From: Streptomyces sp. RPA4-2
Lineage (GTDB): Bacteria; Actinomycetota; Actinomycetes; Streptomycetales; Streptomycetaceae
NCBI RefSeq assembly: GCF_012273515.2
Contig: NZ_CP050975.2
Location: forward strand, 1,054,001 to 1,118,000
DNA length: 64,000 nt
Reading direction: 5' to 3'
The translations under genes and the position numbers were made by a program. The notes under the pieces are model-generated. The model saw only the letters and a list, made by a program, of their open reading frames with translations. It was not told the origin of the DNA and did not search any database. Of the stretch, positions 24,142 to 33,043 are shown in pieces. The number at the start of each line of letters is the position of its first letter. The first letter of the stretch is position 1.

Positions 24142-24684
24142 TCAGCCGGAACCAGTGGTGCTGGTCGGCAGGGCCTGCTGATAGAGCGCCACCAACACAC
24201 CGTGCACGGGCCGGCCCTCCGCATCCTCCTCGGCCTCATCGACCAGTTGGGCGAGGGCCTCGCCGAGTTCTCTTGCCTTCGCGGGGCTCAGACGCAGGTG
24301 GCGTAGCGTCAGGTGGGTCTCGACGGGAGAGCGGTCCAGCTCCTGGGCGACCGCGGCGAGCATCGCGGCGGTGCCCGACGCCCGGGGTTCGGCGACGACC
24401 ATCCGGCGGGCCGTGCGCTGGTAGTACTGCTCGGTGCCGCCGCGGACCTGGCGCGTCTCGGCGATGTGGACCAGCCCGGCCTCGCGGAGCACCTTGAGGT
24501 GGTGGGCCACGTTGCCCTTCTTCGCGTCGAGCCGCGCCGCGAGCTGGCTGGTGGTGGCAGGCCGGTGGCCCAGGGCGAAGAGCAACCGCTGGCGCAAGGG
24601 GTGAGAGAGCGCCGCGAACTGCTCAGGCGCACCGATCTCCAGGACATCCTCGGGAGGCGGCGGACAGGGAGGCTGATCACGCAT
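24142..24684 (-). CDS. ArsR-type helix-turn-helix regulator
   Basis: A 180-residue regulator. Its winged HTH (FAALSHPLRQRLLFALGHRP, then SQLAARLDAKKGNVAHHLKV) is at about residues 20-85, with a C-terminal helical extension. Proteins of this kind repress a neighbouring gene in response to a ligand. ATG 24684 is preferred; a TTG at 24699 would lie inside the operator. It diverges from an S41 peptidase gene, and the 57-base gap is filled by an imperfect palindrome that covers the peptidase promoter, so autoregulation together with peptidase control is likely. No metal-binding Cys pair was seen. Confidence 0.85.
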   Translation of the reverse strand: MRDQPPCPPPPEDVLEIGAPEQFAALSHPLRQRLLFALGHRPATTSQLAARLDAKKGNVAHHLKVLREAGLVHIAETRQVRGGTEQYYQRTARRMVVAEPRASGTAAMLAAVAQELDRSPVETHLTLRHLRLSPAKARELGEALAQLVDEAEEDAEGRPVHGVLVALYQQALPTSTTGSG

Positions 24685-24688
24685 ACCG

Positions 24689-24714
24689 AAAGTGTCCAAA
24701 CCCTTTGACGCTTT
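24689..24714. promoter_or_regulatory. Operator between the ArsR-type regulator and peptidase genes
   Basis: AAAGTGTCCAAA (24689-24700) and TTTGACGCTTT (24704-24714) form an inverted repeat with one mismatch and one extra base. It begins five bases from the regulator's start codon. Confidence 0.6.
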
Positions 24715-24734
24715 CGCAAGGGCAGTGCTCTACT
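24705..24734 (+). promoter_or_regulatory. Probable leaderless promoter of the S41 peptidase gene
   Basis: TTGACG (24705-24710) and TCTACT (24729-24734) are spaced 18 bases. The -10 ends seven bases before the ATG at 24742 and no Shine-Dalgarno sequence is present, so the mRNA is probably leaderless. The -35 lies inside the operator. Confidence 0.55.
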
Positions 24735-24741
24735 CCCTGCC

Positions 24742-25647
24742 ATGACGACTCCGACGAAACTTGCGCCGGCCCCTGTCATCGACGAGACGGCCCGGCTGCT
24801 GACCGAGCACTACGTTTTCCCCGAGATAGCCGAGCAGCTGGCCGGCCTGCTGCGACGACGCCTCACCGAGGGCGCCTACGACGTCGACGACGCCGAGGAG
24901 CTCGCCCGCCTGGTCACCGCGGACCTGCAGTCCGTCAACGGCGACCGGCACCTGAGACTGAAGCACCACGCCACCCCGGTCCCCCCGAAGCAGGGGGCGG
25001 CCACCCTGGACGCCATGCGCCGGGACTTCGACTCCTCCCTGGGCGGTGCGCCCCGGGTGCAGTTGCTCGACGGAGGGGTCGCCGTGGTGGAGCTGGCACC
25101 GATGCTGTTTCCGCTGGAGTGGGCCGCCGAACCGCTGAGCGCCGCGCTCACCCTGGCCTCCCGCGCCCAGGCGCTGATCGTGGACCTGCGCGCCAACCGG
25201 GGCGGCGACCCGGACACGGTCGCCTTCGTCTGCAGCTACCTGCTCGACGAGCGCACCCACCTCAACACCATGTACTGGCGCGGCGGCGAGCGCAACGAGC
25301 AGTCCTGGAGCCTGCCGCACGTTCCCGGCGCGCGCTTCGGCGGCAGCAAGCCGTTGTACGTGCTGTCCAGCGACAGCACCTTCTCCGCCGCCGAGGAGCT
25401 GGCGTACGACCTCCAGCAGCTCGGCCGCGCCGTAGTCGTCGGCGAGCCCACCCGCGGCGGGGCGCACCCGTGCCAGGGCTGGACCCTGCATCCACACCTG
25501 GAAGCCACCGTTCCCTTCGGCCGCGCCATCAATCCCGTCTCCAGCACGAACTGGGAGGGCACCGGTGTGCAGCCGGACATCCCTTGCGCCGCCGCCGACT
25601 CCCTCGACCACGCTCACGCCCTGGCCCTCGCCCGACTGGCAGGCTGA
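24742..25647 (+). CDS. S41-family (CtpA/IRBP-like) peptidase
   Basis: A 301-residue protein of the S41 serine-protease family in the short IRBP-like form: an N-terminal helical domain (AEQLAGLLRRRLTEGAYDVD) followed by the catalytic core with ALIVDLRANRGGDPDTVAF, YVLSSDSTFSAAEELAYDLQ (Ser215 as nucleophile) and VVVGEPTRGGAHPCQG. There is no PDZ domain, signal peptide or membrane segment, so it is probably cytoplasmic. It is divergent from and probably repressed by the ArsR-type regulator. Natural substrate unknown; processing of small peptides or a non-peptidase function is possible in this branch. Confidence 0.85.
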   Translation: MTTPTKLAPAPVIDETARLLTEHYVFPEIAEQLAGLLRRRLTEGAYDVDDAEELARLVTADLQSVNGDRHLRLKHHATPVPPKQGAATLDAMRRDFDSSLGGAPRVQLLDGGVAVVELAPMLFPLEWAAEPLSAALTLASRAQALIVDLRANRGGDPDTVAFVCSYLLDERTHLNTMYWRGGERNEQSWSLPHVPGARFGGSKPLYVLSSDSTFSAAEELAYDLQQLGRAVVVGEPTRGGAHPCQGWTLHPHLEATVPFGRAINPVSSTNWEGTGVQPDIPCAAADSLDHAHALALARLAG

Positions 25648-25845
25648 CCCGGTCCAGCCCCTCGACAGCACTGCGCGCGGCGCCTCACCCCACCCACCCC
25701 GGCGACCGACTTCGTAGAGGCCCTGTCTCCGGGGCCCCGGCGCGCTCGCCCCGCACGACCGGGTTCGCCGATACAGAGGCCCGAACGACTCGGTTCGTCG
25801 AGAAGACGAATCGATTGAGTGAGACGGGACAGCAGCGGCCCTGTG

Positions 25846-25870
25846 GTCCCCGTCCGACCGGGGCGGGGAC
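25846..25870. terminator. Bidirectional hairpin between the peptidase and a CoA ligase
   Basis: GTCCCCG (25846-25852) and CGGGGAC (25864-25870) form a 7-bp stem, 13 bases beyond the convergent CoA-ligase stop. Confidence 0.5.
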
Positions 25871-25883
25871 CGAGCAAGCCGTG

Positions 25884-27440
25884 TCACACGGCTCGGGTAC
25901 GGCCCTCCCAGTACGGGTCGCGCAACCGCCGTTTGTACAGTTTCCCGTTCGGGTCGCGGGGCATCGACTCGATGAAGTCGACGCTCTTGGGGCGCTTGTA
26001 CCCCGCGAGCCGCTCCGCGCAGTGCCGCAGGACGTCCGCGGCGAGGGCCGCTCCCGGTGTGTGTCCGGGCGCGGGCTCGACGACGGCCTTGACCTCCTCG
26101 CCCCAGTCGTCGTGCGGGATGCCGAAGGCCGCCGCGTCGGCGACGGCGGGGTGGGCGAGCAGGGCGGCCTCGATCTCGGCCGGGTAGATGTTGACGCCAC
26201 CGGAGATGATCATGTCGATCTTGCGGTCGCGGAGGAAGAGATAGCCTTCCTCGTCGAGGCAGCCGAGGTCGCCGACGGTGAAGAAGTCGCCGATGCGGTT
26301 CTTCCGCGTCTTGGTCTCGTCCTTGTGGTACGAGAATCCGCCGGTGCTCATCTTCATGTAGACGGTGCCGAGTTCACCGGGCGGCAGCCGCCTGCCGTCG
26401 TCGTCGAAGACGGCGAGCTCGCTGATCGGCCAGGCCTTGCCGACGGTGCCGGGCTTCTTCAGCCAGTCCTCGGCCGTCGCGAAGGCGCCCCCGCCCTCGC
26501 TGGCCGCGTAGTACTCCTCGACGCTGTGGCCCCACCACTCGATCATGGCCCGCTTCACATGGTCGGGGCAGGGGGCGGCGCCGTGGATGGCATGCCGCAT
26601 CGACGACACGTCGTAGCGGGACCGGACCCCCTCGGGGAGCGCCAGCAGCCGGTGGAACTGGGTCGGGACCATGTGGGTGTGGGTGCACCGGTGGGAGTCG
26701 ATGACCCGGAGCATCTCCTCGGGTGTCCACTTGTCCATCAGCACCAGACGGTGGCCGATGTGCAGGGAGGCGCCCGCGAACTGGAGGACGGCCGTGTGGT
26801 ACAGCGGTGAGCAGACGAGGTGGACGTTGTCGTCGAAGGGCTTGATGCCGAAGATGCCGAGGAAGCCGCCGAGGTAGGTCTCCTCGGGGAGCTTGCCGGG
26901 CAGCGGTCGGCGGATGCCGCGGGGACGGCCCGTGGTGCCCGAGGTGTAGTTCATGACCCAGCCGAGGGTGCGGTCGGCGGGCGCCGATCCGTCCTGCCCG
27001 GCGAGGAGTTCGGCGTACGGCCGGAAGCCCTCGGCCGGGCCGACGGCGTAGCGGTTCGTGGGGGGCAGTCCCGCCTCGTCGGCGGCGTGGCGGGCGGCGT
27101 CGGCGAACCGTTCGTGGGCGATGAGCACCTTGGCGCCCGAGTCCGAGACGATCCAGGCGATCTCGGGTCCGACGAGGTGGTGGTTGACGGGGACGAGGTA
27201 GAGGCCGGCCTGTGAGGCGGCGAGGTAGGCGACGAGGAACTCGACGCCGTTGGGCAGGACGACGGCGAAGGCGTCTCCCCGTTCCAGACCGGCGGCGCGC
27301 AGCCCGTGCACCAGTTGGTTGGCCGCGGTGTGCAGTCGGCCGGCGGTCCAGTCGTCCCCGTCCGGGGTGACGAGGACCGTCCGCCCGGGGTCGGCGGCGG
27401 CCTGGGCCCAGAAGCCGTTCGGTGAGGTCGAGGTGGTCAC
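25884..27440 (-). CDS. Acyl-CoA synthetase (FadD type)
   Basis: A 518-residue adenylate-forming ligase. It has P-loop VMNYTSGTTGRPRGIRRP, EEYYAASEGGGAFATAEDW at the A5 motif, GDFFTVGDLGCLDEEGYLFL, the hinge DRKIDMIISGGVNIYPAEIE and the terminal DPNGKLYKRRLRDPY with the catalytic Lys. GTG 27440 with an upstream AAGGAG is chosen, and the preceding nitronate monooxygenase gene overlaps it by four bases, so the two are translationally coupled. The pair probably shares the operator at 28589. A carboxylic acid, possibly a steroid or branched fatty acid, is the presumed substrate; the sequence does not identify it. Confidence 0.87.
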   Translation of the reverse strand: MTTSTSPNGFWAQAAADPGRTVLVTPDGDDWTAGRLHTAANQLVHGLRAAGLERGDAFAVVLPNGVEFLVAYLAASQAGLYLVPVNHHLVGPEIAWIVSDSGAKVLIAHERFADAARHAADEAGLPPTNRYAVGPAEGFRPYAELLAGQDGSAPADRTLGWVMNYTSGTTGRPRGIRRPLPGKLPEETYLGGFLGIFGIKPFDDNVHLVCSPLYHTAVLQFAGASLHIGHRLVLMDKWTPEEMLRVIDSHRCTHTHMVPTQFHRLLALPEGVRSRYDVSSMRHAIHGAAPCPDHVKRAMIEWWGHSVEEYYAASEGGGAFATAEDWLKKPGTVGKAWPISELAVFDDDGRRLPPGELGTVYMKMSTGGFSYHKDETKTRKNRIGDFFTVGDLGCLDEEGYLFLRDRKIDMIISGGVNIYPAEIEAALLAHPAVADAAAFGIPHDDWGEEVKAVVEPAPGHTPGAALAADVLRHCAERLAGYKRPKSVDFIESMPRDPNGKLYKRRLRDPYWEGRTRAV

Positions 27441-28549
27441 GGTCGGGCGCTCCTTCCGGCGATCCGGTTGATGCGGTCGACGGCGTGCTCGAAACCGCGG
27501 GTCAGGTCGTCGAAGACGGCCTGGACGCTCCGTTCGCTGTTCATCCGGCCGACGATCTGCCCGACCGGCGTCCCGAGCAGCGGCTCCACCTCGTACTTCT
27601 GGATGCGGGAGACTGCCTCGGCCACCAGCAGCCCCTGCAGGGGCATGGGCAGGGTGCCGGGACCGTGCGGATCGTCCCAGGCGTCGGTCCACTCGGTGCG
27701 CAGCTGGCGGGCCGGCTTCCCGGTCAGCGCGCGCGAGCGGACGGTGTCGCCGGACCCGGCGGCCAGCAGCTTGCGGGTCACGGCCGTCGAGTGCAGGTCG
27801 GCCTCGGTGACGGTCAGCCACAGCGAGCCGAGCCATACGCCCTGGGCGCCGAGGCTGAGCGCGGCGGCCACCTGCTGTCCGCTGCCGACGCCGCCCGCCG
27901 CGAGGACGGGCAGCGGGTCGACGGCGTCGACGACCTCCGGCGTGAGCACCATCGAGGCGATCTCCCCGGTGTGGCCGCCCGCCTCGTAGCCCTGCGCGAC
28001 GACGACGTCGATACCCGCCGCGGCGTGTTTGCGGGCGTGCCGGGCGCTGCCCGCGAGGGCCGCGACGAGCACCCCTTGTTCATGGGCGCGCCGTACGACG
28101 TCGGCGGGCGGTGAGCCCAGCGCGTTGGCCAGCAGTCTGATCGGATAGCCGAAGGCGACGTCGAGCTGGGTGCGCGCGACCTCTTCCATCCAGCCCGTGA
28201 TGCGCCAGCCCGCGGCCTCCCCCTCGGCGAGGCCGGGGACGCCGTACTTGGCGAGGGTGTCCGCGACGAACTGCCGGTGCCCTTCGGGGATCATCGCCTC
28301 GACGTCCGCCTCGGAGACTCCCTCGACCTTCTTGGCCGGCATCACCACGTCGAGGCCGTAGGGCCTGCCGTCGACGTTCGCCTCGATCCAGTCGAGGTCG
28401 CGCCTGAGGTCGTCGGGGGCGGTGTAGCGGACCGCGCCGAGCACGCCGAGACCGCCCGCGCGACTGATGGCCGCGGCGACGGCGGGAAACGGCGTGAAGC
28501 CGAAGATGGCGTGCTCGATCCCCAGTTGCTTGCTCAGCTCCGTCTGCAT
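27437..28549 (-). CDS. Nitronate monooxygenase family flavoprotein
   Basis: A 370-residue FMN TIM-barrel protein of the NMO/2-nitropropane dioxygenase family: AAAISRAGGLGVLGAV at the start, VVVAQGYEAGGHTGEIASMV, PVLAAGGVGSGQQVAAALSL and GAQGVWLGSLWL. In actinobacterial steroid gene sets a protein of this fold (IpdC, Rv3553) acts on a CoA thioester rather than a nitronate, and the coupling here to a CoA ligase (four-base overlap) points to acyl-CoA chemistry. That is inference. ATG 28549 is 40 bases from an operator that overlaps the stop codon of the upstream oxidoreductase gene. Confidence 0.87.
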   Translation of the reverse strand: MQTELSKQLGIEHAIFGFTPFPAVAAAISRAGGLGVLGAVRYTAPDDLRRDLDWIEANVDGRPYGLDVVMPAKKVEGVSEADVEAMIPEGHRQFVADTLAKYGVPGLAEGEAAGWRITGWMEEVARTQLDVAFGYPIRLLANALGSPPADVVRRAHEQGVLVAALAGSARHARKHAAAGIDVVVAQGYEAGGHTGEIASMVLTPEVVDAVDPLPVLAAGGVGSGQQVAAALSLGAQGVWLGSLWLTVTEADLHSTAVTRKLLAAGSGDTVRSRALTGKPARQLRTEWTDAWDDPHGPGTLPMPLQGLLVAEAVSRIQKYEVEPLLGTPVGQIVGRMNSERSVQAVFDDLTRGFEHAVDRINRIAGRSARP

Positions 28550-28588
28550 GGCCGCAGGATGCCGCAGTCGCCCGGCCGAGGGAAGGCC

Positions 28589-28607
28589 TTTTCTGATGCT
28601 CCGTCAG
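28589..28607. promoter_or_regulatory. Second TTTTCTGA-N7-TCAG operator
   Basis: TTTTCTGA (28589-28596), seven bases, TCAG (28604-28607) repeats the half-sites, spacing and T-rich flanks of the site at 18673. It lies about 40 bases ahead of the nitronate monooxygenase gene and covers the stop codon of the gene before it. Confidence 0.55.
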
Positions 28608-30172
28608 TTTTCTCGGCGGCCGTCCTCCTCCAGTACGGCCATGGCGGCGTTGTGCCCCGGCACCCCGCTCACCCCGCCGCCGCGTACCGCGCCCGCCCCG
28701 CACAGCAGGACGTTGGCGTGCGCCGTCTCGACGCCCCAACGGCCCGTGCCCTCCTGGGCGTAGGGGAAGGCCAGGTCGCGGTGGAAGATGTTGCCGCCCG
28801 GCAGGCGCAGGTCCCGTTCCAGGTCGAGTGGGGTCTTCGCCTCGATGCACGGGCGGCCGTCCGCGTCGGTGGCCAGACAGTCCGCGAGCGGCTCGGCGAG
28901 CTGGGCGTCCAGCTGCGCCAGGGTCGACTTCAACAGCTCAGCGCGCACCGCGTCGTTGTCGTGCGCGAAGAGCCGGGCGGGCGTGTGCAGGCCGAAGAGC
29001 GTGAGCGTCTGATAGCCCTGCTCGACCAGCTCCGGGCCGAGGATGCTGGGGTCGGTGAGTGAGTGGCAGTAGATCTCGGAGGGCGGGGCGTCGGGCAGCC
29101 GGCCGGCGGCGGCCTGCGCGTGAGCGGTCGCCAACTGCTCGTACCCCTCGGCCACATGGAAGGTCCCCGAGAACGCCTCGCGCGGGTCGACGGAGCTGTC
29201 GCGCAGCTTCGGCAGTCGCTTGAGCAGCATGTTCACCTTGAGCTGCGCGCCTTCGGCCGGGGTCGGCGCCGCCTCGCCCGTGAGGGTCGCCAGCTCCTGC
29301 GGCGAGGCGTTCACCAGGACGTGCCGGGCCGCGACGACGCCCTCGCCGTCCGCGGTCCGGTAGGTGACCTCCGCGGTCCGCCCGTCGGTCCCGACGCGGA
29401 TCGCCTCGTGACCGGTGGCGATCACGGCGCCCGCGCCACGCGCCGCGCCGGCGATGGCGTCCGTGAGGGCGCCCATGCCGCCGACCGGCACGTCCCAGGC
29501 GCCGGTGCCGCCACCGATCACGTGGTAGAGGAAGCAGCGGTTCTGCCGCAGCGAGGGGTCGTGGGCGTCGGCGAAGGTGCCGATGAGGGCGTCGGTGAGG
29601 ACGACGCCGCGCACCAGGTCGTCGCTGAAGTTCTCCTCGACAGCGACGCCCACCGGCTCCTCGAAGAGCACCCGCCAGGCCTCCTCGTCGTCGATCCGGC
29701 CACGGAGTTCGTCGCGGGTGGGCAGCGGTTCGGTGAGGGTCGGGAACACTCGCTGGGCGACCCGGCCGGTCATGCCGTAGAAGCGCTGCCAGGCCTCGTA
29801 CTCGCGGTCCGATCCGGTCAGCCGCCGGAACGCCTCGCGGGTGCGCCGCTCGCCGCCGCCGACCAGCAGTCCGGTGGGCCGGCCGTCGCGTTCGACGGGC
29901 GTGTACGAGGACACCGTGCGCCCGCGGACCCGGAAGTCGAGGCTCAGATCGCGCACGATCTTCCGGGGCAGCAGGCTGACCAGGTACGAGTAGCGCGACA
30001 GTCGCGCGTCGACCCCGGCGAACGGCCGGGTGGACACGGCGGCGCCGCCGGTGTTCCCCAGGCGCTCCAGCACCAGGACGGAGCGTCCGGCACGGGCCAG
30101 ATAGGCGGCGGCGACGAGACCGTTGTGGCCCCCACCGACGATCACGGCGTCATATCCCTCGTGTACAGGCAT
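28604..30172 (-). CDS. Phytoene-dehydrogenase-like FAD-dependent oxidoreductase
   Basis: A 522-residue flavoprotein (CrtI/PDS-like group, often annotated NAD(P)/FAD-dependent oxidoreductase). The dinucleotide-binding motif is DAVIVGGGHNGLVAAAYLAR at residues 8-27, followed by SVLVLERLGNTGGAAVS and a C-terminal FAD segment ANVLLCGAGAVRGGGVSGVP. It is unlikely to be a carotenoid enzyme, since no crt genes are near. ATG 30172 has only a weak AAG upstream. It precedes the nitronate monooxygenase/CoA ligase genes on the same strand with a 54-base gap containing an operator, so it may be part of, or upstream of, that operon. Confidence 0.85.
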   Translation of the reverse strand: MPVHEGYDAVIVGGGHNGLVAAAYLARAGRSVLVLERLGNTGGAAVSTRPFAGVDARLSRYSYLVSLLPRKIVRDLSLDFRVRGRTVSSYTPVERDGRPTGLLVGGGERRTREAFRRLTGSDREYEAWQRFYGMTGRVAQRVFPTLTEPLPTRDELRGRIDDEEAWRVLFEEPVGVAVEENFSDDLVRGVVLTDALIGTFADAHDPSLRQNRCFLYHVIGGGTGAWDVPVGGMGALTDAIAGAARGAGAVIATGHEAIRVGTDGRTAEVTYRTADGEGVVAARHVLVNASPQELATLTGEAAPTPAEGAQLKVNMLLKRLPKLRDSSVDPREAFSGTFHVAEGYEQLATAHAQAAAGRLPDAPPSEIYCHSLTDPSILGPELVEQGYQTLTLFGLHTPARLFAHDNDAVRAELLKSTLAQLDAQLAEPLADCLATDADGRPCIEAKTPLDLERDLRLPGGNIFHRDLAFPYAQEGTGRWGVETAHANVLLCGAGAVRGGGVSGVPGHNAAMAVLEEDGRREN

Positions 30173-30263
30173 GGTTCTTGGTAGCACGCGATGATCTAGG
30201 TCTGCCAGAGGTACGCGGCAGCCGGCGGGCGCCCGGATGGCTGCTCGGGACGGGACGGGAGAC

Positions 30264-32576
30264 TCAGAGCCCCTCGGCCGCCCGCTGCTGTCGCAACACC
30301 GCGACCCGTCGGTACAGCTCCACCGCCTCCTGGGCGCGCCCGAGCTGCTCCAGACAGTGCGCCTCGTCGTTGCGGCTGGCCAGGGCGTCGGGGTGGGTCT
30401 CGCCGAGGACGTGCTCGCGGGCGACGGCGACGGCACGGTACTCGGTGAGGGCGTCGGCCCAGCGGCCGAGCCAGCCGAGGCCGACGGCGACCTCGCGGCG
30501 GCTGACGAGGGTGTCCGGATGGCCGGGGCCGAGGACGCGTTCGCGGATCGCGCACACGTCGCGGGACTCCGCGAGCGCCTCCTCCCAGCGCCCCATGCGC
30601 CCGAGGTTGACGCCGAGTCCGTGCCGGGCGCGCAAGGTCTCGGGGTGGGCCGGGCCGTGCATTCTGGTGCGGTCGTCGATCAGGTCGCGGTACAGCTCCA
30701 GGGCCTGCGCGCTGCGACCGAGCCGGCCCAGGCTGATGCACACCTCGTAACGGGCGGAGAGCGTGTCCGGGTGGTCGGGGCCGAGCACCCGCGCCCGCGC
30801 CTCGGCCACCTCCCGGTAGGTGCGCAGCGCCTCCGGCCAGCTTCCCAACTGACCCAACGCGTAGGCGACTTCGTAACGGGTGAGCAGGGTGTCGGGGTGG
30901 TCAGGACCGAGCACCCGCGCGCGGGCGTCCGCGACCTCGCTCGCCATTCGGTGGGAGTCCTCCAGCCGGCCCAGTCTGCTCAGGTTGAAGGCGAGGTTGT
31001 GGCGGCAGCGCAAGGTGTCCGGATGGTCGGGGCCCATGGCGCGTTCCCGGGCGGCGAGCACGGTCGTATAGGCCTGGTGCGCCTCGAAGTGACGGCCCAA
31101 CCGACCCAGGACATAGGCCGTTTCCTGCCGGGCGGCCAGGGTGTCGGGGTGGTCGGGGCCGAGCACCCGTTCCCTGGCCCGGGCGACGTGCGCGTAGGCG
31201 TGCAGCGCGTCCGCGGGCCGGCCGGTGCGGCTGAGCGTGAAGCCGACCTCGTACCGGCTGGCGAGCGTGTCGGGGTGGTCTGGGCCCAGGACGTGCTCCC
31301 GTTCGGCGGCGACCGCGCGGTGCACCTCGCCCGCCTCGGTCCACCGGCCGAGCCGGCCCAGGCTGAGTCCCGCATTGTGCCGCCCCGCCAGGGCGGTGAG
31401 CACCTCCGGTGACGGCGTGGGGAGTTCGGCGCGGTCCGGCGGTCCGGAGTCCGTCGTCGACGGGCCCACGGTCCACTCTCCGGTCAGTCCGGCCGCCGCG
31501 TCCGGCGGTGTGACCCGCAGCCCGGCGCCGGTCGCCTTGTGGCCGGTGGTCATGCCGCGCGTCCAGGAGGGCAGCACCGGGTCACGGGACGGCGGTTGCG
31601 GTTGCGGTTGCGGTTGCGGTTGCGGTTGCGGTTGCGGTTGCGGTTGCGCCGAGGACGTCACGATCCGCCGGCCGAGGTCCGGCCGGCGGAGGACCGGGGA
31701 CACGGCCGTCGGCACGTGCACCGGCGTCGTACGGCCCTCGCTGAGCCGGCGGCCGAGCTCACGGGCGTCCTGCGGCCGCCGGTCCGGCTCCTTGGCCAGC
31801 AGGTCCAGGATGATCCGCTCGACGTACTCGGGGAGCTCGGCCCGGCGCCCGCGCGGCGGCTCGGGAGAGGTGTCGCGGTGGCTGATGAGGACCGCCCACG
31901 CGTCGTCGAGATCGAACGGCGGTGCCCCGGTGGCGATCTCGTAGAGCACACATCCGAAGGAGTACAGATCGCTGCGCCGGTCGACCTCGACACCGCTGAT
32001 CTGCTCCGGCGACATGTAGTGCGGGGTGCCCATCGCGATACCGGTGCCGGTCAGCCGGGCCGTGAAGCCGACGTCGTGGCCGAGCCTGGCGATGCCGAAG
32101 TCGCAGATCTTCACGGTGCCGTCGGCGAGCCGCATGATGTTCGCCGGTTTCAGGTCCCGGTGCACGATGCCCTGCTGATGGGTGTACGCGAGCGCGGCCG
32201 ACACCTGGTCGGCGATGTCCACGACATCGGCGACCGGCAGCGGACGCTGCTCGTTCTCCCCCAGCAACTGACCGAGGTTGTGCCCCTCCAGGAGCTCCAT
32301 GACCAGGTAAAGCACGCCGTCGGACTCACCGAAGTCGTGCACGACGGTCACCCCGCGGTGCTGCAGCGCGGCGGCCACCCGGGCCTCGCGCCGGAACCTC
32401 TCCCGCAGGACACCGGTGAAGGACGGGTCGTGGTGCGGGCCGAGAGGCTTGAGGCACTTCACGGCGACCTGCCGACCCAGCGACTCGTCGCGGGCGCGCC
32501 ACACCTCGCCCATGCCGCCACTCCCGATCAGATCGAGCAGTCGGTACCGGCCCTGGATCAGCCTGGTCTGCGCCAT
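30264..32576 (-). CDS. Serine/threonine protein kinase with TPR-like repeats
   Basis: A 770-residue protein. The N-terminal eukaryotic-type kinase domain (about 10-280) has the Gly loop LIGSGGMGEVWRARD, Lys40 in VAVK, HRDLKPANIM with catalytic Asp141, and CDFGIARL. A linker contains a Gln-Pro dipeptide repeat encoded by tandem GGTTGC units. The C-terminal half has eight kinesin-light-chain-like TPR units, each with a VLGPDHPDTL-type signature and Leu-Gly-Arg helices. There is no transmembrane segment and no PASTA domain, so it is a cytoplasmic kinase whose TPR tail probably binds a partner. ATG 32576 is chosen; earlier in-frame codons are low complexity. Confidence 0.92.
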   Translation of the reverse strand: MAQTRLIQGRYRLLDLIGSGGMGEVWRARDESLGRQVAVKCLKPLGPHHDPSFTGVLRERFRREARVAAALQHRGVTVVHDFGESDGVLYLVMELLEGHNLGQLLGENEQRPLPVADVVDIADQVSAALAYTHQQGIVHRDLKPANIMRLADGTVKICDFGIARLGHDVGFTARLTGTGIAMGTPHYMSPEQISGVEVDRRSDLYSFGCVLYEIATGAPPFDLDDAWAVLISHRDTSPEPPRGRRAELPEYVERIILDLLAKEPDRRPQDARELGRRLSEGRTTPVHVPTAVSPVLRRPDLGRRIVTSSAQPQPQPQPQPQPQPQPQPPSRDPVLPSWTRGMTTGHKATGAGLRVTPPDAAAGLTGEWTVGPSTTDSGPPDRAELPTPSPEVLTALAGRHNAGLSLGRLGRWTEAGEVHRAVAAEREHVLGPDHPDTLASRYEVGFTLSRTGRPADALHAYAHVARARERVLGPDHPDTLAARQETAYVLGRLGRHFEAHQAYTTVLAARERAMGPDHPDTLRCRHNLAFNLSRLGRLEDSHRMASEVADARARVLGPDHPDTLLTRYEVAYALGQLGSWPEALRTYREVAEARARVLGPDHPDTLSARYEVCISLGRLGRSAQALELYRDLIDDRTRMHGPAHPETLRARHGLGVNLGRMGRWEEALAESRDVCAIRERVLGPGHPDTLVSRREVAVGLGWLGRWADALTEYRAVAVAREHVLGETHPDALASRNDEAHCLEQLGRAQEAVELYRRVAVLRQQRAAEGL
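31594..31647. repeat. Hexanucleotide tandem repeat (GGTTGC)9 in the kinase linker
   Basis: Nine exact 6-bp units. On the minus strand they encode the Gln-Pro repeat between the kinase and TPR parts. Length change keeps the frame and alters only linker length. Confidence 0.95.
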
Positions 32577-33043
32577 CTCGTGCGATCGCCCCCGTCGCTG
32601 CTCGCCGCGCCCTCCCCTGGCCCGTCCAGTATGGCGAGTTATCTGCCGACTTTGTACGGCACCCGACGCGAGCCGGGGCCGAGCCACGCCATGCGCGCAG
32701 CACGCGTTGGGGCGGGCTTCCCCGGCGAAGACGTGCGGGAACGCGGCGCGGTGCGGTGCCCGCGACACTCGGCCGCCGGGTCACCGCGGCGGGCGGCGGG
32801 GCCGGTCCGCCGTACGGCACGTGGGCGTACGGCGGCGGAGCGGCGTACGCCGGCCGCACCACGCGCCGGGACAGCGCGACGCGCGCCGGGCCGACGTGCG
32901 TCGCGGCCGACCGGCGGGAGCTGTCCGCCCGGCCTGCCTCGCACTCGTCGACGCTCTGCGGGTCCCGGCACCCGTGCGATCGCCCGCCGAGCGTTCCGGT
33001 CGTGACCGCGGCGACGTCGGTCGCGGGTGCCAGAATCTGCGGC
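32577..33043. other. Intergenic region upstream of the kinase
   Basis: A 467-base GC-rich gap between two divergent genes. Reading frames here are composition artefacts. Short repeats of CGTACGGC and GGCGTACG type occur around 32810-32860. No clear promoter, RNA or operator was identified. Confidence 0.5.

Noticed and set aside
27441..27836. An N-terminal extension of the CoA ligase upstream of 27440
   Set aside because: It overlaps the nitronate monooxygenase gene in another frame and has no family similarity; the GTG with AAGGAG is adequate.
28604..30172. The CrtI-like flavoprotein as a carotenoid desaturase
   Set aside because: No crtE, crtB or crtY genes are nearby and the family is used broadly for other oxidations.
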